Shown here: positions 1 through 9,333 of the stretch, one piece after another
How positions within the stretch are numbered: the first letter of the stretch is position 1
Layout: every line of letters begins with the position of its first letter
NCBI GenBank assembly: GCA_947589035.1
Contig: CANPYZ010000017.1
Span: 1 to 46,971, forward strand
Reading direction: 5' to 3'
Origin: an uncultured Clostridia bacterium
GTDB taxonomy: Bacteria; Bacillota; Clostridia; Oscillospirales; Ruminococcaceae
Length of the DNA stretch: 46,971 bases
Program-made: the position numbers and the translations under genes
The notes under the pieces: generated by a model
What the model saw: only the letters and a program-made list of their open reading frames with translations
Told to the model about the DNA's origin: nothing
The model's database searches: none

Positions 1-63
1 ATGTTCAAAGCTTCTCTTAATCCTGAAGTTTTGCTTTCTGTTCTTTTATCTCTGAAAAAGTAA
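1..63 (+). other. Left-edge stretch, possible 3' end of a gene
   Basis: The first 63 bases stay open in frame 1 and end in TAA at 61-63. They could be the last 20 codons of a gene entering from the left, or a chance opening. No family is recognisable from so short a tail. No terminator hairpin is visible between here and the valS promoter. Positions 64-111 show nothing I can name. Confidence 0.2.
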
Positions 64-111
64 ATGCTGTTGCCCTGAAAAGCGAAGTGTTTAAATCGGT
101 GAAAATTTTGC

Positions 112-140
112 TTGACAAGCGCAAAAAAATATGCTATACT
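112..140 (+). promoter_or_regulatory. Sigma-A promoter of the valS operon
   Basis: TTGACA at 112-117 and TATACT at 135-140 are separated by 17 bp. Transcription should start near 147. The leader of about 70 nt has no T-box motif. It can form GGCG (148-151) with CGCC (160-163), or alternatively CGCCC (160-164) with GGGCG (169-173). Confidence 0.85.
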
Positions 141-218
141 TATCTATGGCGGGAAATGTCGCCCCACAGGGCGTAGATTGAAATAAATAAATAAAAATAC
201 ACAGGCAGGAGTGATTGC

Positions 219-2834
219 ATGAAAGAATTAGCAAAGACTTATTCTCCCGAAAAATTCGAAGAAAAAATTTATCAAGAATGGATGAACAGGGGCTGTTTCC
301 ATGCGGAAATTGACCATAATAAAACGCCTTACACGATTGTGATTCCGCCGCCGAATATTACTGGACAACTTCACATGGGTCATGCCTTAGATGAAACTTT
401 ACAAGACATTCTGATACGCTGGAAAAGAATGTGCGGTTACTGCACATTATGGCTTCCGGGAACTGACCATGCCGCCATTGCCACAGAAGCGAAAATTGTT
501 GCTGCTATGCGTGAAGAAGGTCTTACGAAAGAAGAAATCGGCAGAGAAGCCTTCATGAAGCGGGCGTGGGCGTGGAAAGAAAAATTCGGCGGCAGAATCG
601 TTGAACAACTGAAAAAATTAGGCTCTTCCTGCGACTGGGAACGTGAACGGTTCACAATGGACGAAGGCTGTTCAAAAGCCGTTAAAGAAGTATTCGTGAA
701 ATACTATGAAAAAGGCTTAATTTACCGTGGCGAGAGAATCATTAACTGGTGTCCGGCATGTTTAACTTCTCTTTCTGATGCGGAAGTGAATTATGAAGAA
801 CAGTCAGGGTATTTCTGGCATTTGCGTTACAAATTCAAAGATTCAGATGAATATTTAGAATTAGCCACAACAAGACCGGAAACGTTATTAGGCGATACGG
901 CTGTAGCCGTTTCTCCGAAAGATTCACGCTATGCGCACCTTGTCGGGAAAACGTTAATTTTGCCGATTGTTCACCGTGAAATTCCAGTTATTGCAGATGA
1001 TTATGTAGAAATGGATTTCGGAACAGGCGTAGTGAAAATTACTCCTGCCCATGACCCGAATGACTTTGAAGTCGGAAAGCGGCATAATCTTGAAGTGATT
1101 AACGTCATGACAGATGATGCGAAAATTACTGACGATTATCCGAAATACGCCGGAATGGACAGATACGAAGCCCGAAAAGCCATTGTGAAAGATTTAGAAA
1201 AAGAAGGGGCTTTAGTTTACACGGAAGATTACAAGCATAATGTCGGCACTTGTTACCGCTGCGGAACAACAGTAGAACCGAAAGTTTCTACACAATGGTT
1301 TGTGAAAATGAAACCATTAGCCCAGCCAGCAATTGACGCTGTGAAACAGAAACAAACGAAATTCGTTCCGGAACGATTCGACAAAATTTATTACCATTGG
1401 CTTGAAAATATTAAAGACTGGTGCATTTCCCGTCAAATATGGTGGGGGCATCAGATTCCGGCATTTTATTGTGACGATTGCAAAGAAATGATTGTTTCAA
1501 AAGAAAATGCTGTGCATTGTCCGAAATGCGGAAAACTTATGCGGCAAGACCCTGACACATTAGATACATGGTTCAGTTCAGCGTTATGGCCTTTTTCGAC
1601 TTTAGGCTATCCGGAAGAAACAGAAGAATTAAATTATTTCTATCCGACGAATACGTTAGTTACTGGGTATGATATTATTTTCTTCTGGGTCATTCGGATG
1701 ATGTTTTCAGCGTTGGAAAATACGGGGAAAGTTCCGTTCGATACTGTGTTAATTCATGGATTAGTTCGAGACGCTGAAGGGCGGAAAATGTCAAAATCTT
1801 TAGGGAATGGCATTGACCCCTTAGAAGTCATTGACAAATACGGCGCAGACGCTTTACGGTTCATGTTGGCAACAGGTAACGCCCCGGGAAATGATATGCG
1901 TTACATTGATGACAAAGTAAAAGCCGCAAGAAATTTTGCGAATAAACTTTGGAATGCGTCAAGATTTATTATGATGAATTTACCGGATAATTTTATCTTC
2001 AACGGATTGCCGGAAAATTTAACCATAGAAGATAAATGGGTAATTTCTAAATTTAATCGGCTTGCTCAAGAAGTGAATACTAATTTAGAAGCATTCGAAT
2101 TAGGGGTAGCATGTTCTAAATTATATGATTTTATTTGGGACGTGTTCTGCGACTGGTATATTGAATTAACTAAACCCAGAATACAGGCAGGCGGTCAGGC
2201 GAAAGAATCCGCACAGGCGGTTCTTGTCTGGACTATGCAGGGAATGTTGAAATTATTACACCCGTTTATGCCGTTCATCACGGAAGAAATTTGGCAGGTG
2301 TTAGTCAATGACGGTTCAATGATTATGCTTGAATCTTACCCAGTGGAAGACGAAACATTAAATTTCACCAAAGAAGAACAAGACTTTGAAAAAATCATTG
2401 CCGCAATTAAAGCCGTCAGAAATACCCGCACAGAATTAAACGTTCCGCCTTCTGTTAAGGCAAAGCTTTACATTGAAACAGAAGAAACGGAATTATTTGC
2501 TAATGCCGGAATTTTCTTTGAAAAATTGGCTTCTGCTTCTGAAATTGAACTCGGGAAGAGTTTTTCCATTCCGGATTGCGCCGGAGCGGTGACGGCTTCC
2601 GCAAGAATTTTCATTCCCATGAATGAATTAGTCAATAAAGAAAAAGAACTCGAACGCTTAGAAAAAGAACGTCAAAAAGTGCAGAAAGACATTGATTTCC
2701 TCAGCGGAAAATTAAATAATGCCGGATTTTTAGCAAAAGCACCGGAAAAATTAGTTGCAGCAGAAAAGGCAAAACTCGCTAAAGCACAGGAAAAAATGGA
2801 AAAAATTATACAGTCCATGAATGCTTATCGTTAA
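219..2834 (+). CDS. valS: Valyl-tRNA synthetase
   Basis: Cytoplasmic class I aminoacyl-tRNA synthetase that charges tRNA-Val with valine and edits misacylated threonine. The 871-residue length is normal for bacterial ValS. The HIGH signature appears as HMGH at residues 52-55 after PPPNITGQL, and the KMSKS loop is at 523-527. A CP1 editing region lies between them. The C-terminus carries the lysine/glutamate-rich tRNA-binding coiled coil typical of ValS (about 805-865). The ATG follows AGGAG at 207-211. folC begins 12 bp after the stop, a valS-folC pairing common in Firmicutes. Many Firmicute valS genes have a T-box leader; this one does not. Confidence 0.98.
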   Translation: MKELAKTYSPEKFEEKIYQEWMNRGCFHAEIDHNKTPYTIVIPPPNITGQLHMGHALDETLQDILIRWKRMCGYCTLWLPGTDHAAIATEAKIVAAMREEGLTKEEIGREAFMKRAWAWKEKFGGRIVEQLKKLGSSCDWERERFTMDEGCSKAVKEVFVKYYEKGLIYRGERIINWCPACLTSLSDAEVNYEEQSGYFWHLRYKFKDSDEYLELATTRPETLLGDTAVAVSPKDSRYAHLVGKTLILPIVHREIPVIADDYVEMDFGTGVVKITPAHDPNDFEVGKRHNLEVINVMTDDAKITDDYPKYAGMDRYEARKAIVKDLEKEGALVYTEDYKHNVGTCYRCGTTVEPKVSTQWFVKMKPLAQPAIDAVKQKQTKFVPERFDKIYYHWLENIKDWCISRQIWWGHQIPAFYCDDCKEMIVSKENAVHCPKCGKLMRQDPDTLDTWFSSALWPFSTLGYPEETEELNYFYPTNTLVTGYDIIFFWVIRMMFSALENTGKVPFDTVLIHGLVRDAEGRKMSKSLGNGIDPLEVIDKYGADALRFMLATGNAPGNDMRYIDDKVKAARNFANKLWNASRFIMMNLPDNFIFNGLPENLTIEDKWVISKFNRLAQEVNTNLEAFELGVACSKLYDFIWDVFCDWYIELTKPRIQAGGQAKESAQAVLVWTMQGMLKLLHPFMPFITEEIWQVLVNDGSMIMLESYPVEDETLNFTKEEQDFEKIIAAIKAVRNTRTELNVPPSVKAKLYIETEETELFANAGIFFEKLASASEIELGKSFSIPDCAGAVTASARIFIPMNELVNKEKELERLEKERQKVQKDIDFLSGKLNNAGFLAKAPEKLVAAEKAKLAKAQEKMEKIIQSMNAYR

Positions 2835-2846
2835 TAGGGGAATGTC

Positions 2847-4109
2847 ATGAATACAGAACAAGCGATGCAATTTATTTTTCAGTTCAGCAAAAGCGGGGAA
2901 CCCGTGAAAAACCTTGACCGGATAATGCATTTACTGAATGCATTAGGAAATCCACAGGAAAAATTAGCATTTGTTCACATTGCCGGAACGAACGGAAAAG
3001 GTTCTGTTGCAGAATATTTAACCAATATTCTGCAATGTTCCGGCTACCGGACAGGAACGTTGACTTCTCCCTATATACGGCATTATCGTGACAGAATCCG
3101 CCTGAACGGAAAAGAAATTCCGGAAAATGCATTAAACGCAATCTGCGAACAGTTAAAATTAGTGATTAACGAAAAAAGTTATTCCCAATTTGAATTGACG
3201 TTAGCTATTGCGTTAATTTATTTCGTGCAGGAAAAAGCGGAAATAGTCATTTTAGAAACGGGAATCGGCGGTTTACTTGATGCAACGAACTGCATTACTC
3301 GCCCGTTAGTGAGCATTTTAACTTCTATTTCGAAAGACCACATGGAAATTTTAGGGAATACAATTGAAGAAATTGCCATGCAGAAGGCTGGAATTATTAA
3401 GAATCATTGTCCGGTAGTGATTTCACCGAATAACAAAGGCGAAAAAATTTTCCGGAAAGTTGCGGAAGAAAAGCATTGTATAATTTTCCAGCCAGAAGAA
3501 ACGAAATGCATTCGGAAAAAAATTCACCTTACAGGGAATGATTTTGATTATGAAACAGAAAATTATCATACCCGAATGGGCGGAAATCATCAAATTGATA
3601 ATGCCTTAACTGTATTGGAAGCCGTGAAAGCGTTAAGAATGCAGGGAATTTCCATTCCGGAAAAAGCCGTTCATGACGGACTGGAAAAAACAATTGTTCC
3701 GGCAAGAATCCAAATTATGCAGGAAAATCCTTTAGTGGTTTTAGACGGCGGACACAATGCGGAAGGAATTGGCGTTTTAACGGATTTATTAAGCGAATCC
3801 GGCATTGAAAATTGGATTGGGATTTGCGGAATGACTAAACATAAAGACGCTGATGCGGCGGCGTTCCAGTTAGCATTAGTATTCAGTCGGGTGCTTTGCG
3901 TAGACCAGTTCACGGAAAACGCCATGCCGAAAGAAAAACTTTGTGAAGCGTTTACCCGTCAGCACGCTTTAGCAGAACCGTTCGAATTGGAAAAGGCATT
4001 GCCTTATGCGCTGAAATGGGCGAAAGGTTCACATGGTGCAGTCGTCATTTGCGGTTCGTTGTATTTAGCAAGCGATTATCTCAATCGGGAGTGGAAACAA
4101 TGGAACTAA
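2847..4109 (+). CDS. folC: Folylpolyglutamate synthase / dihydrofolate synthase
   Basis: Mur-ligase-like ATP-dependent enzyme that adds glutamate to folates, and in many bacteria also to dihydropteroate. At 420 residues it has family-typical length. The P-loop GTNGKGS lies at residues 47-53. The stretch ETGIGGLLDATN and, later, the VLDGGHNAEG motif of the C-terminal domain are characteristic. The start follows AGGGG with spacing suited to the ATG. It sits in the valS operon and its last codons overlap the next gene's start, so the two are probably translationally coupled. Confidence 0.95.
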   Translation: MNTEQAMQFIFQFSKSGEPVKNLDRIMHLLNALGNPQEKLAFVHIAGTNGKGSVAEYLTNILQCSGYRTGTLTSPYIRHYRDRIRLNGKEIPENALNAICEQLKLVINEKSYSQFELTLAIALIYFVQEKAEIVILETGIGGLLDATNCITRPLVSILTSISKDHMEILGNTIEEIAMQKAGIIKNHCPVVISPNNKGEKIFRKVAEEKHCIIFQPEETKCIRKKIHLTGNDFDYETENYHTRMGGNHQIDNALTVLEAVKALRMQGISIPEKAVHDGLEKTIVPARIQIMQENPLVVLDGGHNAEGIGVLTDLLSESGIENWIGICGMTKHKDADAAAFQLALVFSRVLCVDQFTENAMPKEKLCEAFTRQHALAEPFELEKALPYALKWAKGSHGAVVICGSLYLASDYLNREWKQWN

Positions 4110-4561
4110 TCATCGGGGCAGTTGTCATTATTATTTTGCTGTTAATTTTAGGCGTTCAGCCAATCATGATTGGCATGGGCGTGTTAGGCATTATGGAAAT
4201 TTTTTTCATTCTGATGACCATATTTTTCATTGTGAGTTTAATTTTACTTTTCATGACGAAACCCACGGAAGCGAAATATTTACGGATTGACCCGAATGAA
4301 GGCGTAGGCACACATGCGGTTTACTGGATGAACGAACGGGAATATGATAATTCTTTTCCAGCAGAAATTATGTTTATTGATAAAATTTATCATGAAGGCA
4401 AAATCTGTAAAGTGCGTTTATGGCAAAGTCAGAAAAATCCGGAGCATTATTTTTTATTCGACGGGTACAGCATCATTGTAATTGCAGTAGGCTTGCCAAT
4501 CTTTTTCATTTTAGCCGTAATTGGGTTAGTTTGTTTTCTGCTGATGCGCAGTGTACTTTGA
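4100..4561 (+). CDS. Small membrane protein, first of a tandem paralogous pair
   Basis: A 153-residue protein of unknown function. The ATG at 4100 lies inside the last codons of folC, preceded by GGGAGTGG (4087-4094); a longer in-frame opening from 4016 has no ribosome site. Two hydrophobic segments occur near residues 3-22 and 28-51. A polar central domain of about 75 residues follows, then a C-terminal hydrophobic segment (about 128-150). It aligns end to end with the next gene, which is the same length. Shared motifs include YLRI/FLRI, GTHAVY/GSHAIY, NSF.AE/NTF.AE and VRLWQ. It lies just upstream of the PopT homologue. I recognise no named family. Confidence 0.8.
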   Translation: MELIIGAVVIIILLLILGVQPIMIGMGVLGIMEIFFILMTIFFIVSLILLFMTKPTEAKYLRIDPNEGVGTHAVYWMNEREYDNSFPAEIMFIDKIYHEGKICKVRLWQSQKNPEHYFLFDGYSIIVIAVGLPIFFILAVIGLVCFLLMRSVL

Positions 4562-4574
4562 AAGGAAAACTTTC

Positions 4575-5036
4575 ATGATTGAATTTTTCATCAGTTGCGT
4601 AGTGATTATTATTTTTCTGTTGTTCGCCGGAGTAAGTCCGAAATGGATTTTAATCGGGGGATTATGGCTGATGGCGGGATTTTTCGCTTTAATGACAATA
4701 TATATTTTCGTTAATCTTTTACTTTGGTTATTCACCCGAAAAACAAAAGGCGAATTTCTTCGCATAGAAAAAAAGGCTTTTTCCGGCAGCCATGCAATTT
4801 ATTTAATTGACGGTGAAGAATATCCGAATACATTCATTGCGGAAACGTTATTCGTTCGGCTTTACAAAAAAGAAAAATCCGTTCGGCTATGGCAGAAGAA
4901 AGGGAAACGTTTTTCATTAGTGTTTGACGTGTTCAGCGTGGTGCTGATGTTGACGAATTTGCCAATTTATATTGGTGCAACGTATGCGATGATTGTTTCT
5001 AATACAATTATTATGGCGAATTTACTGGAAAATTAA
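4575..5036 (+). CDS. Small membrane protein, second of a tandem paralogous pair
   Basis: Also 153 residues, starting at the ATG at 4575 after AAAGGAAAA, 13 bp beyond the preceding stop. The layout matches its neighbour: paired N-terminal hydrophobic segments (about 3-22 and 30-54), a basic polar core with FLRI, GSHAIY, NTFIAE and SVRLWQ, and a C-terminal hydrophobic stretch (about 120-148). The core is more lysine-rich than in the first copy. The similarity over the whole length points to an old tandem duplication. Function is unknown; linkage to PopT suggests, but does not prove, an envelope role. Confidence 0.8.
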   Translation: MIEFFISCVVIIIFLLFAGVSPKWILIGGLWLMAGFFALMTIYIFVNLLLWLFTRKTKGEFLRIEKKAFSGSHAIYLIDGEEYPNTFIAETLFVRLYKKEKSVRLWQKKGKRFSLVFDVFSVVLMLTNLPIYIGATYAMIVSNTIIMANLLEN

Positions 5037-5059
5037 CTTTCCGAAAGGAGCATATTTTT

Positions 5060-5980
5060 TTGAAAATTAAACAATTAATCATAACAATGATTGACGGGTT
5101 TTGCATGGCATTAGCGGACAGTGTGCCAGGAGTTTCCGGCGGAACGGTAGCGTTTTTAATGGGATTTTATGATAATTTTATTGGTTCGCTGAATGCTTTA
5201 CTCACCGGAAACATGCAGGAAAAGAAAAAAGCCTTGATTTATTTGCTGAAATTAGGCGCAGGTTGGGCAATAGGCTTTATTGCTTCTGTTTTGGTATTAA
5301 CGGCAGTATTTGAAAAGCATATTTATCAGATTTCTTCTTTGTTTATTGGGTTTATTCTGTTCGCAATACCGGTAGTCATTTATGAAGAAAGGGCTTGCCT
5401 GAAAGAAAAACTCTGGACAATGTTCATGATTCTGTTAGGGGCAGGAGGCGTATTCGCTTTAACGTATTTCACGACAGGAACGGAAAGCACAGCGGTTTCT
5501 TTAGAAAATGCCACAGTGGGAACATATTTTTATGTGTTTATTTGCGGAGCGATTGCCATTTGTGCAATGGTTTTACCGGGAATTTCAGGGTCAACGCTGT
5601 TATTGGTTTTCGGGTTATATATTCCCGTGATTAGCGCAATTAAAGAAACATTGCATTTGAATTTGCAGTATGTTCCGATATTATGCACGTTCGGAATTGG
5701 CATTATTGTTGGCATTGTGTCTATTGTCAGACTAATTCGGACAGCCCTTGAAAAATGGCGAAGTGCGACAGTATTTTTCATTATTGGCATGATGTTAGGG
5801 TCATTTTATCCGGTAATTATGGGCGCAACGACACTCACGGACGAAAATAAACAGCCATTAGGGTTAGAGCCGTTGAGTTTTTCCACGTTCAGTTTTGTAT
5901 TTTTCGTGATTGGCGGAGTAATTATTATTGGTATGCAGTGCATGGGCATGATGAAAAGTGCAAAAGAATCCCAGACTTGA
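5060..5980 (+). CDS. popT: DUF368 family undecaprenyl-phosphate translocase (PopT type)
   Basis: A polytopic membrane protein of 306 residues. The family signature occurs twice, as expected for DUF368: DSVPGVSGGTVAF near residues 21-33 and VLPGISGSTLLLVFGLY near 174-190. DUF368 proteins were recently shown to return undecaprenyl phosphate across the cytoplasmic membrane for reuse in wall and glycan synthesis. The start is TTG at 5060, 9 bp after AAAGGAG (5044-5050); no better ATG is available. It is the last gene before the terminator at 5987-6017. The gene symbol is assigned by family membership, and I infer the substrate from the family rather than from a residue-level signature. Confidence 0.88.
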   Translation: MKIKQLIITMIDGFCMALADSVPGVSGGTVAFLMGFYDNFIGSLNALLTGNMQEKKKALIYLLKLGAGWAIGFIASVLVLTAVFEKHIYQISSLFIGFILFAIPVVIYEERACLKEKLWTMFMILLGAGGVFALTYFTTGTESTAVSLENATVGTYFYVFICGAIAICAMVLPGISGSTLLLVFGLYIPVISAIKETLHLNLQYVPILCTFGIGIIVGIVSIVRLIRTALEKWRSATVFFIIGMMLGSFYPVIMGATTLTDENKQPLGLEPLSFSTFSFVFFVIGGVIIIGMQCMGMMKSAKESQT

Positions 5981-5986
5981 AAATTT

Positions 5987-6017
5987 AGTTCCGGTCAAAA
6001 ACCGGAGCTATTTTTTT
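5987..6017 (+). terminator. Rho-independent terminator of the valS-popT operon
   Basis: A 9-bp stem (5987-5995 with 6001-6009, one G-T pair) with loop CAAAA is followed by A and seven T residues. Confidence 0.9.
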
Positions 6018-6038
6018 GTATAATTCACAAAATTTTCA

Positions 6039-6067
6039 TTGATTTTTTTTCCGTAATATGTTATAAT
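6039..6067 (+). promoter_or_regulatory. Sigma-A promoter of the diguanylate cyclase gene
   Basis: TTGATT at 6039-6044, a 17-bp spacer and TATAAT at 6062-6067, upstream of the TTG start at 6105. Confidence 0.75.
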
Positions 6068-6104
6068 AGACTCGTTATTATCAAAACAAAAAGAGGTGTT
6101 CTTC

Positions 6105-7607
6105 TTGTCCGGTAATGAAAAAGCAAAACCGGAAATGAAAAATCTTGACCGGTTAAAAATTTCTCTGATTATCGGCTATGCGGTAATTGTCGTGCTGGCG
6201 GTGCTAATGGTGTCCCTTCTTGCCGTCAGAAAAACAGATACTGTATTAAAAAATCAAGTCAGCGCAATTGTTTCTTCCCTGAACGGGCAAATGAAACTGA
6301 ATGTAAATAGTTACCTTTCCCGAATGGAAACAACTGGCGCATTAGCGTTCGCCATAGAAGAAGCATATACCTATGATGCTTCTGATACAGAAAATGATGA
6401 ATACACGGCATTAACAACAGAAAAAGCGATTTCCGATAAATTATATAATTTGTGCATTATGGAAAATTTTGTAGATTATGGAATTATTTACCGAAATAAT
6501 TACACCGTAGGGAAAGTTTCCAATGGAACAGTAACGATGTTAGGCGACCAAATGTTCACAGCGTTAAATCAATTAGTTTCCCGAACGAGAACGAATGATG
6601 GCTGGGCAGCAGGATTTCAGGATAATTTTCAGCGAATTTACTATGTGAAACAAATTCATGAAAATGCTTTATTAGTCATTTCCGTTTATGCGACAGAATT
6701 AGAAAGTGTATTTGACAATCCGGAAATTCAGAATGGCATGAATATTCGGTTAGTGAATCAGAATGATGAAGTCATTTATTCTTCTGAACGTGAAGAAGTC
6801 GGTCAGAAACTCATTCCGGAAACTATGCAGAGAATAGAAGGACAGACTTCTGCCACAGTCATTGATGATGAATATGTGATTTCGGTTAATTCCTGTGGGG
6901 ATAACTGGAAAGTGATTTGTTCCATTCCGACGAGTATTATTTTAAGTGAAAAAAATCAAATGCAGATGTATATTTACATGATTGCTGCTGTTGCGGCATT
7001 ACTGGCAATTGCTATGGGGGCAGTTCTTTCCGTGAAATTATCTGAACCAGTGACAGACATTGTCACACATCTTGATTTGAAAGCCCACATTGACCAATTA
7101 ACAGGCATTTTAAATAAATTATCTTTTGAAGAATACACCGCTGAACAATTAAGTTATTCCGTTCCGGAAGAACGTCATGCGTTAATTTTAATTGATATTG
7201 ATAATTTCAAAGGCGTGAATGACACGTTAGGTCATGCTTACGGTGATAAAGTATTATCTTCTGTTGGGGCGTTAATGCGGACGGTTTTTCCGAATGAAGA
7301 CTATCTCGGCAGAATCGGCGGTGACGAATTTGCAGTATTTGTTAATTCTTTACCAGAAGATGAACAAATTAGTTATGCTGAATATGTGACTTCCCATTGC
7401 GAACAACTTTGTGAGGGTTTCCGGAATCATTACACAGGCGAAGACGGAAAATATAAAATTTCCGCAAGTATCGGCGTTTCGTTCTTTCCTCAGAATGGGA
7501 AAACTTTTTCAGAATTATATGCAAAAGCAGATAAAGCCTTATATGCGTCAAAACATCAGGGAAAAGACACTTACACAGTATTTGACCCTACACTTGAACA
7601 AACATAA
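6105..7607 (+). CDS. Membrane-bound diguanylate cyclase with extracellular sensor domain
   Basis: Predicted to make c-di-GMP from two GTP. I chose the TTG at 6105 because AGAGGTG (6092-6098) is well placed for it; a GTG at 6096 lies inside that site. The 500-residue protein has TM1 at about 17-40, an extracytoplasmic Cache-like sensor (about 45-280) and TM2 at about 289-311. A GGDEF domain follows, with an intact RIGGDEF motif (GGDEF at 405-409) and the substrate-binding DIDNFKGVND stretch. The usual RxxD feedback-inhibition site is absent: the four residues at that position read PNED. The DUF389 gene starts 24 bp downstream, so they may be cotranscribed. Confidence 0.92.
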   Translation: MSGNEKAKPEMKNLDRLKISLIIGYAVIVVLAVLMVSLLAVRKTDTVLKNQVSAIVSSLNGQMKLNVNSYLSRMETTGALAFAIEEAYTYDASDTENDEYTALTTEKAISDKLYNLCIMENFVDYGIIYRNNYTVGKVSNGTVTMLGDQMFTALNQLVSRTRTNDGWAAGFQDNFQRIYYVKQIHENALLVISVYATELESVFDNPEIQNGMNIRLVNQNDEVIYSSEREEVGQKLIPETMQRIEGQTSATVIDDEYVISVNSCGDNWKVICSIPTSIILSEKNQMQMYIYMIAAVAALLAIAMGAVLSVKLSEPVTDIVTHLDLKAHIDQLTGILNKLSFEEYTAEQLSYSVPEERHALILIDIDNFKGVNDTLGHAYGDKVLSSVGALMRTVFPNEDYLGRIGGDEFAVFVNSLPEDEQISYAEYVTSHCEQLCEGFRNHYTGEDGKYKISASIGVSFFPQNGKTFSELYAKADKALYASKHQGKDTYTVFDPTLEQT

Positions 7608-7631
7608 ATCAGAACAGGAGTGTAATTCATC

Positions 7632-8393
7632 ATGAATGAACTGAAATATATTCTTAAACGGGCATTTTCTTTAGATGCGGACACGGCTTCCCATGAAGAA
7701 ATTAAAAACAGAATTATTAGCGGAGGGCAAGTTACTGGGACGAACATGTGCATTTTAATTTGTGCCATTTTAATTGCCTCCGTTGGCTTGAATACCGGTT
7801 CAGCGGCGGTAATTATCGGAGCAATGCTGATTTCTCCGTTAATGGGCAGTCTTTTGGCAATGGCATTCGGGGTAGCCTCTGCAAATAAAGTTCAGTTACT
7901 TAGAAATATTTATGGGTTTATTGTACAATTCACGATAAGTATTTTAGTATCAACAATTTATTTTCTGTTATCGCCAATCAATGAACCAACGGCGGAATTA
8001 TTAGCAAGAACACAGCCAACATTTTATGATGTCATTATTGCCACGGCAGGAGGATTTGCAGGAATTATCGGAAACACAAGAAAAGATAAAGCGAATAATA
8101 TTATTCCAGGCGTTGCCATTGCTACAGCGTTAATGCCGCCGGTCTGCACTTGCGGTTATTCAATAGCGCATGGAGAATGGGAAATGCTTTGCGGGGCAGC
8201 GTATTTATTTATTGTGAACTGCTATTTTATTTTGACTTCTGCTGTAGTGATTTTAGATTTGCTGAAAATTCCGAAAATTGGACAAGTCAACGAAAAACAA
8301 TGGAAACGCTTGAAACATGCCATTATTCGAAATACGATTATTATTTTAATACCAAGTATTTTCTTTACGTTCTTAATGATTTCAGATAAATAA
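7632..8393 (+). CDS. DUF389 family membrane protein
   Basis: A 253-residue polytopic membrane protein of the DUF389 (TIGR00341-like) family. The conserved signature [17 protein letters not shown] occurs early (about residues 55-72), and a second conserved stretch, [16 protein letters not shown], lies near 158-173. Five or six hydrophobic segments are visible. The ATG at 7632 follows AGGAG (7616-7620). No substrate or reaction is established for the family. Sitting directly behind a diguanylate cyclase gives no firm functional clue. Confidence 0.88.
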   Translation: MNELKYILKRAFSLDADTASHEEIKNRIISGGQVTGTNMCILICAILIASVGLNTGSAAVIIGAMLISPLMGSLLAMAFGVASANKVQLLRNIYGFIVQFTISILVSTIYFLLSPINEPTAELLARTQPTFYDVIIATAGGFAGIIGNTRKDKANNIIPGVAIATALMPPVCTCGYSIAHGEWEMLCGAAYLFIVNCYFILTSAVVILDLLKIPKIGQVNEKQWKRLKHAIIRNTIIILIPSIFFTFLMISDK

Positions 8394-8407
8394 TTTTTTC
8401 AGAATGC

Positions 8408-8436
8408 TTGACAGATTCCCGAAAATCTGGTATAAT
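8408..8436 (+). promoter_or_regulatory. Consensus sigma-A promoter of the pan operon
   Basis: TTGACA at 8408-8413, a 17-bp spacer and TATAAT at 8431-8436 form a full consensus promoter. It sits only 15 bp past the DUF389 stop and makes the pan operon an independent unit. Confidence 0.92.
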
Positions 8437-8446
8437 AATTTCGGAC

Positions 8447-8478
8447 AGTATCCGCAAAGGCGGAATTGTACTATTTTT
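8447..8478 (+). promoter_or_regulatory. Hairpin with T-run in the panB leader
   Basis: Shortly after the predicted start of transcription (about 8443), AGTA plus TCCGC (8447-8455) can pair with GCGGA (8460-8464) and TACT (8469-8472), with loop AAAG and a 4-nt bulge. ATTTTT follows at 8473-8478. It lies before the panB ribosome site, so it could attenuate transcription, or be a weak terminator for read-through from the DUF389 gene. Confidence 0.4.
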
Positions 8479-8496
8479 AACAGGGGTGTTTTGGCA

Positions 8497-9333
8497 ATGA
8501 AACAAACTGTTCTGACACTGACAGAAAAAAAACAGCACGGTGAAAAAATTACTATGCTGACTTGTTATGATTACACAATGGCGAAATTAATGGATTCCGC
8601 CGGAATAGATATGCTTCTTGTGGGGGATTCTTTAGGGAATGTCATGCTTGGCTATCCGGACACGATTTCCGTTACAATGGAAGATATGATTCATCATAGT
8701 GCTGCCGTGGCAAGAGGGATTCAGAATACATTTCTGGTCACGGATATGCCGTTTATGTCCTATCAGGTTTCCGTTGAAGAAGCCGTTCGGAATGCCGGAC
8801 GTTTAATGAAAGAAGGCAGGGCTTCCGCCGTAAAACTCGAAGGCGGAACGGAAATGGCAGAAACGATTCACGCCATTACAAAAGCCTCTATTCCAGTTGT
8901 TGCCCATATTGGCATGACCCCTCAATCTGTGAACGCTTTCGGCGGGTTTAAAGTTCAGGGAAAAACGTTAGCTTCTGCAAAAAAATTAGTTTCCGATGCG
9001 AAAGCTGTTCAGGAGGCAGGCGCATTCGCTGTTGTCATGGAATGCGTACCGGCAAAACTCGCTGAATATATTACGCAGAAATTAACCATTCCGACAATTG
9101 GCATTGGTGCAGGAAATGCCTGTGACGGGCAAGTTTTAGTTTATCAGGATATGCTCGGCATGTTTGAAGATTACCGCCCAAAATTCGTGAAACAGTTCGG
9201 GCAGGTTGGCGCAGAAATGAAAAAGGCTTTTCAGGAGTATCAGCAAGCCGTTCAGGAAGGGACATTTCCGGCGAAAGAACACAGTTACCAAATTCCGGAA
9301 GAAATTATCACGTTATTGGAGAATGAATCATGA
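8497..9333 (+). CDS. panB: 3-methyl-2-oxobutanoate hydroxymethyltransferase
   Basis: First committed step of pantothenate synthesis: transfers a hydroxymethyl group from 5,10-methylene-tetrahydrofolate to 2-oxoisovalerate, giving ketopantoate. The 278-residue length is typical. Hallmarks are [13 protein letters not shown] (about 40-52, with the metal-binding VGDS), the KLEGG motif and [14 protein letters not shown] near residues 203-216. The ATG at 8497 is preceded by AGGGGTG (8482-8488). A longer opening from 8404 would run through the promoter and is not used. panC overlaps the end by 4 bp. Confidence 0.97.
   Translation: MKQTVLTLTEKKQHGEKITMLTCYDYTMAKLMDSAGIDMLLVGDSLGNVMLGYPDTISVTMEDMIHHSAAVARGIQNTFLVTDMPFMSYQVSVEEAVRNAGRLMKEGRASAVKLEGGTEMAETIHAITKASIPVVAHIGMTPQSVNAFGGFKVQGKTLASAKKLVSDAKAVQEAGAFAVVMECVPAKLAEYITQKLTIPTIGIGAGNACDGQVLVYQDMLGMFEDYRPKFVKQFGQVGAEMKKAFQEYQQAVQEGTFPAKEHSYQIPEEIITLLENES

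Noticed and set aside
6001-6104. c-di-GMP riboswitch before the cyclase or the EAL genes
   Set aside because: Leaders are under about 60 nt and lack the conserved GEMM elements; the same holds at 26546-26603 and 35974-36021.
8404-8496. N-terminal extension of panB
   Set aside because: The stretch contains the consensus promoter and hairpin; the ATG at 8497 has the proper ribosome site.
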